A stretch of DNA of 64,000 nucleotides from FEN-299 sp963727765 (GTDB taxonomy: Bacteria > Acidobacteriota > Vicinamibacteria > Vicinamibacterales > Fen-181): NCBI GenBank assembly GCA_963727765.1, contig CAVSGZ010000013.1:573743-637742 (forward strand), written 5' to 3'. Below are positions 54,574 through 62,368 of this stretch, in pieces. The first letter of the stretch is position 1; each line of letters begins with the position of its first letter. Made by a program: the position numbers and the translations under genes. The notes under the pieces were generated by a model. That model searched no databases. It saw only the letters and a program-made list of their open reading frames with translations, and was not told the DNA's origin.

Positions 54574-57500
54574 CTAGCGCGCGATGAGCGGCGACGGCAC
54601 CAGCGGTTTCTTCTGCAGCGGCTCCTTGCTCCGCTGGATGTCGAGTTCCTCGAAGATCAGGTTCGGCGCGGCCACCGTCACCATCGTCGCCGGCGACATC
54701 GCGCCGCCACCGGGCGCGAGCTCGGTCGAGACGGTTTTCTCCTTCGACGCTCCGGCGATGTCGCGGAAGGCGCCGTGGGTGGGCGTGTCGAGCAGCAGTC
54801 CGCGCACCGGCTCTTCCCGGCCATCGGGCGTCACCCGCGCCGCCGCCGCGATGGAGAGGCCGTCACGGCTGCCCGGCCCCAGTCGCCTGACGATGTACCC
54901 GAACGGCCGCCCCTGCGCCTTGAGCAGGTCGAGGTACCGGGCCTTCAGTTCCGAGGCCGGCACGCCGTCCGCGCTGTCGACCTGGAACACGCCCGCCTGC
55001 GGGCCGTTGCCCCGCAGGTGCCCGTTCGACGTCGGCAGGTTCCGCTGCGGCGTCCTCGTGGTCAGCAGCGTGAGCAGTCGCCCGTTCTTCACAAGCGTCA
55101 CGTCCTCGGCCTTCACGCCCTCGTCGTCGATGACGTAGGCGCCGCCCGCCGGCTGACCGAGCAGGCGAGTGACCGATGGTGTGTCCATCACGGTGAACGA
55201 CTCGGGCAGCACGCGGTTGCCAATCCGCGTCAGATACGGCGAGACCGGGGCCGGGGCGCGGCCCGGCCGGTCGGAGTCCGCCGGCCGGCGGGCCAGGAAG
55301 AGCGGGACGAGCGACTGCGACACCAGCGACACGGCGGCGTCGCCTTCGACGAGCACCGGCCCGCTGTAGTCCTCGCCCACCTTCGCGGTGCGCGTCGTCG
55401 TCACGTCGGCGAGCAGCTTCCGCACACGCGCCAGCAGTTCGGCGCGCCCGGGCAGATCCTCTGGCCGGGCCGCGAGCGCGACCTGGGCGCTGACCGGCAT
55501 CCCGTCGTCGCCGAGGACGGTGAGCGCCGCGCGGAAGGCCGCGACGCGGGAGGGAACCGCCACGCGGGTCCCCTCGCTGTTGAGAAAGTAGCGGGTGCCG
55601 TCGTTGAGATCGAGCGACACGTCCGACGCCACGGCGTCGGGCACGCCGAGCGTCTTCGAGATCTCCTCGACGAGGCCCTTCCACTCGAGCGGGGCCGACG
55701 CGGGCGTGCTCGCCGGCTCGACGTGCTCGACCGCGGGCGTCTTCGAGAAGTCCGGGACCGGATCGGGATCGTTGCGGTTCTCGAACACGGCCTTCTTGCG
55801 CGAGAAGATCTGGACGGCGTTCTTGTACGCCGCGTCGGTCGTCAGCCAGGCCTCGCGTCGCATGGCCGGCTCGTTGTCGTCCACCGGGAGCAGGTCGACC
55901 GCCGCCATGGCGCCGCCAAGGCCGCCGGTGAAGAACCGCGAGCTGTCGAACGCGTAGCTGCCAACCCTCACGTCGGTGCGGAACAGGCGCGTACGGGTCG
56001 CGCGGCTGTCGACGAGCGCCCCGAGCGTGGCGCGGTAGCCGGTGTTCGCGACGTCGGTGACCGTGTAGCCGATGTAATACGGCGCGGCCTCGTTCTTCAT
56101 CCTCAGCCCGGACTCCGAGCGCGTCAGCTCCTCGCCGAGCGCGCGGAGCACGGGAGGAGCCGCCCCGCTTTCAACCTTCGCCGCCGGGGCCGGCAGGATC
56201 GGGAGCGTGTCGTCCGACTTCGCGGCCTTCTGCACCTCGACCTCCGAGACCAGCAGCGCGGGCGATGAAGCCGACACGGGAACCGAGCCGCTCTCGGCGC
56301 CGCAGATCCCGTTGAAGGTCTGCGGCCGGTTGTCGGTGGCGAGGATCCGGTTGAACGCGGACAACGGCGTGCCGATGATGTCCACGCCGCGCACCAGCTC
56401 CATCGGCCGGCTGTCCGTGTACACGCGGTACACCACCACGGGCGTGACGTTGAACGCGTTGGGCGAATAGCGGGCCGTGTAGGTGAATCCCCCCTCGACC
56501 TGGTCGAACAGGAGGCCGAACGACTTGCCGGCCTTCCGCGCCTCGTCCTTCAGCCGCTCGACGAGTTGCGGAAACGGGATGCCGGCCGAGGATTCGACGA
56601 GCAGGTTCGACTGGCGCGAGACGGGGCGGAAGCCCGGCTGCGCCCGGCCGTGGCCGTTGGACCGCGGAAAGCGCGCGAGCGGCGACCTGCTGAGGAGGAA
56701 CTCCCGCAGCGTGCCGTGATCGACGACCGACACGCGCTCGGCGCGCACCCCCTCGTCATCGAACTGGTAGGCGCCGGCCAGCTCCATGTCGCCGAGCTTC
56801 CGCAGCGTGGGGTCGGCGACCACGCTCAGGAAGCGGGGCAGCACCTGCTCGCCCACCTTCTTCGAGAATGTCTGGGCGTCGTCGGCCGTCTTCTGGCGGG
56901 AGCCCTCGATCCGGTGGCCGAAGATCTCGTGGAAGAACACGCCGGCCGCGCGCCCCGAGAGAATGGCGGGCCCCGTGTACGGGTCGACGAGCGGCGCCGT
57001 CCGCAGCCGGGCGAGCAGGGAAGCCATGCCGCGCGCGTCGTCGAGCAGTTTGGCCTCGGACGGCAGGTCCGACAGCGACCTGGCGAAATAGGTCTGATAG
57101 AGCGGCAGGTCCATGCCGTCGTCGGCCTTGGTCTGCGCCTGGATCGACAGCCGGCACGCGAGGTCGCCGGTCAGCAGCCGGCTGCCCTCGGTGCTGACCA
57201 TGTAGCGCGTCGTGGCCTCGATGCTGAGCACCGCTTCACCCTGCAGGATGCGCGGGTCCCCGGCGAAGACCGCCGAAATGCGGCGAAGCCTGGCCTCCCA
57301 CGCGGCCTTGTCGAGCTGAAACGACGCGGGCTGACCGACGAACACTTGCGGAGTCTCGTGCGAGAAGTCCGGCGCGGGATCCTCCTCGCGGACCTTGGCC
57401 GCCAGGTTGGTCTTCACGCGCGCGAGCCGTTCGACGGCCTGGTGGTACGCCCAATCGGTGGCCTGCCACGCGGCCACGTCGACGGCGGGCGCCGAATCGG

Positions 57501-57894
57501 TCAGCGGAAGCGCGGCCCGGCCCAGCGCGGCGGGCGGCGCCGAATCACCGCGGATTTCGTGCGTGTCGTCGAGCGCGTAATCGCCGGTCCTGACGTCGGC
57601 GCCGAACGTGCGCGCATGGTTGTCGACGTCGGCCACCACGGCGCCGAACGACGCCTCAATCTGCGCCGACTGCATGTCGTAGACGCTGTAGGAGACGAAG
57701 TAGGGAGGCACCGGCTGCTTCTCGAGGACCCGGACGTTCCGATTCAGTTCGGCCTGTAGGATATCGAGCAGCGGGGTCGAGGACGCGGGGCCTGTCGCGA
57801 CGGGGCTGTGCGGGGAGGATGCGCCGACGGGAACGAGGCTCGAGAGAACGAGGAGGGCGAACACGACACACGCTCGGACGCGCGGACGGATCAT
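54574..57894 (-). CDS. secreted TldD/TldE-like fusion protein
   Basis: 1106 aa with a signal peptide (CVVFALLVLSSLVPVGASS). It consists of two tandem TldD/PmbA-type modules of about 520-550 residues. Module 1 (about 40-560) keeps the metal site: HEIFGH at 322-327 (HExxxH) and Cys531 in NGICGAESGSVPVS, the ligand set known from E. coli TldD. Module 2 (about 580-1100) has the same fold landmarks (YYIGYTVTDVANTGYRATLG, GGAYVIDDEGVKAEDVTLVK) but lacks both the HExxxH and the Cys. This is TldD and the inactive partner TldE in one chain, exported. The substrate is unknown; TldD/E members are peptidases. It faces the ArsR-type gene across 231 bp. Confidence 0.88.
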   Translation of the reverse strand: MIRPRVRACVVFALLVLSSLVPVGASSPHSPVATGPASSTPLLDILQAELNRNVRVLEKQPVPPYFVSYSVYDMQSAQIEASFGAVVADVDNHARTFGADVRTGDYALDDTHEIRGDSAPPAALGRAALPLTDSAPAVDVAAWQATDWAYHQAVERLARVKTNLAAKVREEDPAPDFSHETPQVFVGQPASFQLDKAAWEARLRRISAVFAGDPRILQGEAVLSIEATTRYMVSTEGSRLLTGDLACRLSIQAQTKADDGMDLPLYQTYFARSLSDLPSEAKLLDDARGMASLLARLRTAPLVDPYTGPAILSGRAAGVFFHEIFGHRIEGSRQKTADDAQTFSKKVGEQVLPRFLSVVADPTLRKLGDMELAGAYQFDDEGVRAERVSVVDHGTLREFLLSRSPLARFPRSNGHGRAQPGFRPVSRQSNLLVESSAGIPFPQLVERLKDEARKAGKSFGLLFDQVEGGFTYTARYSPNAFNVTPVVVYRVYTDSRPMELVRGVDIIGTPLSAFNRILATDNRPQTFNGICGAESGSVPVSASSPALLVSEVEVQKAAKSDDTLPILPAPAAKVESGAAPPVLRALGEELTRSESGLRMKNEAAPYYIGYTVTDVANTGYRATLGALVDSRATRTRLFRTDVRVGSYAFDSSRFFTGGLGGAMAAVDLLPVDDNEPAMRREAWLTTDAAYKNAVQIFSRKKAVFENRNDPDPVPDFSKTPAVEHVEPASTPASAPLEWKGLVEEISKTLGVPDAVASDVSLDLNDGTRYFLNSEGTRVAVPSRVAAFRAALTVLGDDGMPVSAQVALAARPEDLPGRAELLARVRKLLADVTTTRTAKVGEDYSGPVLVEGDAAVSLVSQSLVPLFLARRPADSDRPGRAPAPVSPYLTRIGNRVLPESFTVMDTPSVTRLLGQPAGGAYVIDDEGVKAEDVTLVKNGRLLTLLTTRTPQRNLPTSNGHLRGNGPQAGVFQVDSADGVPASELKARYLDLLKAQGRPFGYIVRRLGPGSRDGLSIAAAARVTPDGREEPVRGLLLDTPTHGAFRDIAGASKEKTVSTELAPGGGAMSPATMVTVAAPNLIFEELDIQRSKEPLQKKPLVPSPLIAR

Positions 57895-58042
57895 GGGTCA
57901 GCTTCTCCTATTCTGGCTGTTGTAACATACACGGCGAAAAAGCCCTAATCCCAACTCCTGCTGAGGTTTGAGCTCGGCCGGCCACCCCGCGGCAGGCGGG
58001 GACACCGGCCTTGCCGAGAACGGATCGGCGAACGTGGCCGAG

Positions 58043-58061
58043 AATCACTCCGGGAGTGATT
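58043..58061. promoter_or_regulatory. perfect 19-bp palindrome in the TldD/arsR-type spacer
   Basis: AATCACTCCGGGAGTGATT is a perfect inverted repeat with a one-base centre, 65 bp before the ArsR-type start and 150 bp before the divergent TldD-like start. It is an operator candidate. Confidence 0.55.
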
Positions 58062-58073
58062 TCGGTTGCGTAA

Positions 58074-58105
58074 AATGTGACCATGTGTGACCATTGGGTC
58101 ACATT
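58074..58105. promoter_or_regulatory. probable ArsR-type operator
   Basis: Nested inverted repeats: outer AATGTGACC / GGTCACATT and inner TGTGACCATTGGGTCACA. It lies 20 bp upstream of the ArsR-type start codon, a place fit for autoregulation. Confidence 0.65.
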
Positions 58106-58125
58106 AATAGGGGGGTGGGCGCCCG

Positions 58126-58869
58126 ATGAACGCGGACGCGCTCTGGCGGGCCGTGTCCGAACCGACCCGCCGGCGGCTGATCGAGCTGCTTCGGGACGGG
58201 CCCCGGACCACCGGCGAGTTGTGCCGCGGGTTCCCGACCACGCGGTTTGCCATCATGAAGCACCTCGGCGTGCTCGAGCGCTGCGGGGTGGTGACGGTGA
58301 CGCGTTCGGGGCGCCAGCGGTGGAACACGCTCAATCTTGAGCCACTGCGCGGCCTCGAGGGGCGGTGGCCCGCCGCCGCCGGGGAACCGGCGGCCCGTGC
58401 CGCTAAGCCTCGCGTCGTGACAGAGGACCCGCCCGTCGTCTCGTTGCAGGCATTCATCGACGCCGCTCCGTGGCGCGTCTTCGACGCCCTGACGGTGAAC
58501 GTGGCGGCGTGGTGGGGGGCGCCGCACCTGGTCTCGCCCGACGCGACCAACCTGGTGCTCGAGCCGCAGCCGGGCGGCAGGTTCTACGAAGAGTGGGGCC
58601 ACCGCCAAGGCGCGCTGCGCGGCGTGGTCGTGGCCATCAAACAGGATGAGCGTCTTGCGGTGACGGGGGCCATCTTCGGCGCCGGCGCGTGTGCGCTCGA
58701 CTTCCGCCTCGAGCGGCGCGAAGGCGGAACGCTCGTCAGCGTCTCCCTTGCGGGCGCACAGCCCGTGGCCGGATCGTGCGGCGACAAGGCGGCGGTTCTC
58801 GACGACCTGGTGCGGACGCGCCTGAAGGCGTTTGTCGAGCGGGGCGAGCGGTCCGGCGTGTTGTCGTGA
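58126..58869 (+). CDS. ArsR-family regulator fused to an SRPBCC (AHSA1-type) domain
   Basis: 247 aa. Residues 1-80 are a winged helix-turn-helix of the ArsR type (LWRAVSEPTRRRLIELLRDG, then GELCRGFPTTRFAIMKHLGV). Residues about 100-240 are an AHSA1/START-like SRPBCC domain (WRVFDALTVNVAAWWGAPHL, LEPQPGGRFYEEWGHRQGAL). This fusion puts a hydrophobic-ligand pocket on a repressor. No metal-binding Cys motif of ArsR (ELCVCD) is present, so metal sensing is unlikely. Strong palindromes lie just upstream. An OYE gene follows after 33 nt and could be a target or partner. Confidence 0.88.
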   Translation: MNADALWRAVSEPTRRRLIELLRDGPRTTGELCRGFPTTRFAIMKHLGVLERCGVVTVTRSGRQRWNTLNLEPLRGLEGRWPAAAGEPAARAAKPRVVTEDPPVVSLQAFIDAAPWRVFDALTVNVAAWWGAPHLVSPDATNLVLEPQPGGRFYEEWGHRQGALRGVVVAIKQDERLAVTGAIFGAGACALDFRLERREGGTLVSVSLAGAQPVAGSCGDKAAVLDDLVRTRLKAFVERGERSGVLS

Positions 58870-58902
58870 CCCGCGATGGGTTACGATCCTCGAGAGGCAC
58901 CC

Positions 58903-59977
58903 ATGCCACATCAGCCACAGCTGTTCACCCCGCTGAAGTTGCGGGCGATCGAGTTCCGCAATCGTGTGTTCGTCTCGCCGATGTGCCAGGTACTCGAGCG
59001 AAAACGGCATCGCCACCGACTGGCACCTGGTCCATCTCGGCAGCCGCGCCGTGGGCGGCGCCGGGCTCGTGATTGCCGAGGCGACAGCGGTGACGCGCGA
59101 AGGGCGGATCTCGCCCATGGACCTCGGCATCTGGAGCGACGCCCACGGTGAGGCCCTCTCGCGAATCGCCCGTTTCATCAAGGCCCAGGGGGCAGCGGCC
59201 GGCATCCAGCTCGCGCATGCGGGGCGCAAGGCGTCGACCGCGCCGCCCTGGAACGGCGGGGCCGTCATCAAGGCCCAACAGGGCGGCTGGATGCCTGTCG
59301 GGCCGAGCCCGAACGCCTTCGGCCCAGACGCCCCTGTGCCGCACGAATTGACGCGCGAAGAGATCGGGCAACTGGTCGAGCGGTTTGTCGAGGCCGCCAG
59401 CCGCGCGCACAGGGCCGGATTCGACGTGCTCGAACTTCACGCGGCCCACGGCTATCTGCTCCATGAGTTCCTGTCGCCGCTGACCAACAAGCGGACCGAC
59501 GAGTTCGGCGGCAGTTTCGAGAACCGCATCCGGTTTCCGATGGCCGTCGTGGGACGCGTCCGAGCCGCCTGGCCGCCGGCGCTCCCGCTCTTCATGCGGA
59601 TCTCGGCTACCGACTGGGTGGCGGGTGGATGGTCGCTGCCGGATTCGGTGGAGCTGGCGCGGCGGCTGAAAGCGGCCGGCGTGGATCTCATCGACTGTTC
59701 GAGCGCCGGCGCCGTCCCCGGGGCCAAGGTCCCGGTGGGCCCGGGCTACCAGGTGCCGTTCGCGGCCGCGATCCGGAAGGAGGCCGGAATCGCCACCGGC
59801 GCGGTCGGCATGGTGACGATGGCCGAACAGGCGGAGCAGATTGTCGCCACCGGCCAGGCCGACGCCGTGCTGCTCGCGCGGGAGATGCTCAGGAACCCCT
59901 ATTGGCCGCTGATGGCGGCGCAGACACTCGGTGCGACGGTCCAGTGGCCGAAGCAGTATCTCCGTGTGAGGCAGTGA
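58903..59977 (+). CDS. old yellow enzyme family NADH:flavin oxidoreductase, apparent +1 frameshift
   Basis: About 357 aa after removing one G near 58991 (data GCCAGGTACTCGAGC; SPMCQ-YSSENG expected). It is a YqjM-like FMN ene-reductase: start MPHQPQLFTPLKLR, the redox-tuning Cys in VSPMCQYSS, TDWHLVHLGSRAVGGAGLVI, GIQLAHAGRKAST, FDVLELHAAHGYLLHEFLSP with the substrate His pair, NKRTDEFGGSFENRIRFP, and the C-terminal DAVLLAREMLRNPYW. It reduces activated C=C bonds with NAD(P)H; the natural substrate is unknown. It lies directly after the ArsR-SRPBCC gene, so co-regulation is plausible. Confidence 0.88.
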
Positions 59978-60014
59978 GCGCGCCTGCCGGCTTGCGCCGT
60001 ACGGGTCACGTTCC

Positions 60015-60036
60015 GCGCAGGGCTGAAGCCCTGCGC
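60015..60036. repeat. REP-like palindrome
   Basis: Arms GCGCAGGGC / GCCCTGCGC around TGAA, identical over 22 bp to the palindrome at 14599-14620. It lies between the OYE gene and tRNA-Ser(GCU). Confidence 0.9.
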
Positions 60037-60128
60037 CACGGCCTGCTGCCAGCTGCCACGTCCCTGTGATATTCTTGCTGTTTGCCGCGCCCGACGCCCT
60101 GCTGTGGCGCCGGCCGGCGCACCTTCGT

Positions 60129-60222
60129 GGTGAGGTGGCCGAGAGGCTGAAGGCGGCGGTTTGCTAAACCGTTATACGGGCTAAAACCTGTATCCAGGGT
60201 TCGAATCCCTGCCTCACCGCCA
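60129..60222 (+). tRNA. tRNA-Ser(GCU)
   Basis: A 94-nt class II tRNA. The acceptor GGTGAGG pairs with CCTCACC, the D-arm has GTGGCCGAGAGGCTGA, the anticodon loop carries GCT, and a long variable arm and GGTTCGAATCC T-arm follow. Discriminator G and CCA are encoded. Confidence 0.96.
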
Positions 60223-60518
60223 TTCGACTTGCCTGGCGTCACTTCTGCCGGACCGACAGGCTCGCTCACGGCAGGCCAGCCCGTGGAGAATGTCCTGAGC
60301 GAGTGAGCGCAGCGAACGAGTCGAAGGGCAACCCTTGGCAACATTCGACTCGCGGAGGTGGACCCCCGCTCCGGCTGGCGAGCCGTCCACCTTCGCGTGC
60401 TGAACCGCGCGAAGACGGCCCGCAGCTCGATCCCCATCGCGAGTACACTGATTCATCCCGTCCGCGGCGAACCCGGCGCCCGGAGCCGCGCGGACGTCCT
60501 GTCATCGGGAGATCCGTC
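60223..60518. other. repeat-bearing intergenic region
   Basis: A 296-bp non-coding spacer. It contains a 34-bp motif at 60294-60327 beginning CCTGAGCGAGTGAGCGCAGC and ending GAGTCGAAGG, of a type I recall as a dispersed bacterial intergenic repeat (low certainty). A GGTGGAC / GTCCACC inverted repeat lies at about 60357-60395. No gene or promoter is obvious. Confidence 0.5.
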
Positions 60519-61151
60519 ATGATACTGAGTACACTCGGACTGATGATGATGCTCGCCGCGGCACCAGCGCCGCACGGCGGAGCAGGGAAGGCCGGCATGG
60601 GCCCGGACACCGCGCTCGTCGTGATCGACATCCAGAACTTCTACTTCGAGGGCGGACTGCTCCCTCTGACGCGGCCGGTCGAAGCAGCGGGGCAGGCCAG
60701 GCGCGTGCTCGACGCCTTCCGAGCGAAGCACCTGCCGGTCGTCCACGTCCAGCACGTCCCGCAGTCGGTTCAGATCGTGAACGGCGTGCCCGCCGACGCG
60801 CAGTACCGCATCCGGGAAGTGGTGGCCCCCGCGGCCGGCGAGAAGGTGATCACCAAGCGGTACGCGAACAGCTTCCGCGAGACGGACCTGCTCGACTACC
60901 TGCGTACAAAGGGGATCAAGAAGCTCGTGATCGTCGGCATGCAGACGCAGATGTGCGTCGAGGCGGCGGCCCGCGCGGCGGCCGACCTCGGCTTCGACGT
61001 GACGGTGGTCCATGACGCGTGCGCCACGCACCCGCTGGAGTTCGGCGGCCACACGGCACCGGCCATCGACGTCCACACGACCGCGCTGGCGACGATCAAG
61101 AACGGCTACGGCCGCGTTCTCAGCGTGGACGAACTGCTGAAGGAGATGTAG
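60519..61151 (+). CDS. isochorismatase-family hydrolase with signal peptide
   Basis: 210 aa from ATG 60519. The hydrophobic N terminus MILSTLGLMMMLAAAPAPHG looks like a cleavable signal, unusual for this mostly cytosolic family. The catalytic triad motifs are present: Asp in ALVVIDIQNFYF, Lys in VITKRYANSF, and Cys in VIVGMQTQMCVEAAARAA. The C-terminal DACATHPLEFGG fits nicotinamidase/isochorismatase-like amidohydrolases. The frame is open further upstream, but those codons are repeat-derived. It converges with the cyanophycinase-like gene, also exported. The substrate is unknown. Confidence 0.88.
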   Translation: MILSTLGLMMMLAAAPAPHGGAGKAGMGPDTALVVIDIQNFYFEGGLLPLTRPVEAAGQARRVLDAFRAKHLPVVHVQHVPQSVQIVNGVPADAQYRIREVVAPAAGEKVITKRYANSFRETDLLDYLRTKGIKKLVIVGMQTQMCVEAAARAAADLGFDVTVVHDACATHPLEFGGHTAPAIDVHTTALATIKNGYGRVLSVDELLKEM

Positions 61152-61160
61152 AGCGCTGCG

Positions 61161-62207
61161 TCAGTAGATCTTCCCGCTCGACGACGACACGACGCCGGCG
61201 TCAACCGACAGGATGTACGCCGTCCCACCCGCGCCCGACCAGGTCTTGAGGTTAAAGGTCCCGCCCGGCGGCACCCGATACGTCTTGAACCCGCCCATCG
61301 TCAGCGGCGTGCCCGGCTTGCAGGCCGCCGCCTGCCCGGTCGTTTCGATGAAGTATGTGGGCGCCTTGCCGACGACCGTCGCGGTGCCGTCAGCTTCCAC
61401 GAGCACCGCCGACTCCTGGTCGACCGCGATGGCCCGCGCAGGCGACGCCCAGCCGTCGGTCACCATCCGGGCAAGGAACACGAGCGTCCGGCCGAGGCGG
61501 TCACGCGGGCCCACGTGCGAGTCGGTGACGATGCCCGCCATGTTCGGCATCTTCAGGAAGTCGCGCTCGAGCGCGACCTGGGCGACGTACGGATTGGCGA
61601 GCGCCACGGCCGACGTGAGGCTCGGACCGTCGCCGTCGTTCATCGCTGTATAGGCGACCTGCCCCAGCACGGCAAGGCCCGCGCTCGTTCCGCCGATCGG
61701 CACACTGCGCTTCGCGAGCCCGTTCAACAGGTCTTCGACCGGCGTGCCCTTCCAGTACTTGACGTAGTTCGACTGGTCGCCGCCCGCGATGAACACCCCA
61801 TCCGCGTGCTCGATGGCGTGGAGCACGTCCTTGTCAAACGACGCCTCCCGGCTCTTGAACACGATCGACTCCACCGAATCAAGTCGGCCGAGCTTCATGA
61901 TGTACGAGTTGTACCCATCGGCGCCCGACGCGCGGATGACGACGATGTTCCTGCCGTCGGCGTGGGCGATGAGCCAGCGGAACGCCGCGTCGATGTCGGT
62001 TCCGCCGCCTTCGAGCTGAAGGCCGCCTTTGGTGGCCGCCGTGACGCCGGCGACGGTGCCGGTGAGATAGTCGTCGTAGGTTGGCGTGGAGCGGTGGGCG
62101 GTCGTGGTCGGCTGTTTGGCAGGCGTCCGAACGGTCTGTGATGACGGGGTCGCCGCAAGCCCCGCGAGCGCGGCGGTCAATATCAGGGTCGTCAGCGCTG
62201 TCCGCAT
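61161..62207 (-). CDS. secreted cyanophycinase-like peptidase (S51 family)
   Basis: 348 aa from ATG 62207 with a signal peptide (LTTLILTAALAGLAATPSSQ). The S51 serine-peptidase core is clear: GGLQLEGGGTDIDAAFRWLI, GADGYNSYIM, GVFIAGGDQSNYVKYW, PIGGTSAGLAVLG (nucleophile elbow GTSAG) and NPYVAQVALERDFL. Secreted members include extracellular cyanophycinases (CphE) and related isoaspartyl-directed enzymes. The C-terminal domain (ILSVDAGVVSSSSGKIY) is specific to the long form. Converging stops lie 9 nt from the isochorismatase-like gene. Whether the substrate is cyanophycin is not shown by the sequence. Confidence 0.87.
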   Translation of the reverse strand: MRTALTTLILTAALAGLAATPSSQTVRTPAKQPTTTAHRSTPTYDDYLTGTVAGVTAATKGGLQLEGGGTDIDAAFRWLIAHADGRNIVVIRASGADGYNSYIMKLGRLDSVESIVFKSREASFDKDVLHAIEHADGVFIAGGDQSNYVKYWKGTPVEDLLNGLAKRSVPIGGTSAGLAVLGQVAYTAMNDGDGPSLTSAVALANPYVAQVALERDFLKMPNMAGIVTDSHVGPRDRLGRTLVFLARMVTDGWASPARAIAVDQESAVLVEADGTATVVGKAPTYFIETTGQAAACKPGTPLTMGGFKTYRVPPGGTFNLKTWSGAGGTAYILSVDAGVVSSSSGKIY

Positions 62208-62332
62208 GGCGAGATCTCCTTGGCGCGAGGAGGTCCGGGTCGTCGATTCGCGCTGGTGGAGCTTATCATCTCGCCGTTTCGAGCGCGGCTCCGCACCTCG
62301 GGTAGAATGTTGGCGGGGCGATTGCGTGGCCC

Positions 62333-62365
62333 CTGAATCCCGAATCCCGACTCCTGAATCCCAAC
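62333..62365. repeat. short GAATCCC repeat array before gltX
   Basis: CCTGAATCCCGAATCCCGAC and CTCCTGAATCCC repeat units end 3-4 bp before the gltX start. They belong to the class seen at 23803-23885. Confidence 0.65.
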
Positions 62366-62368
62366 GTG

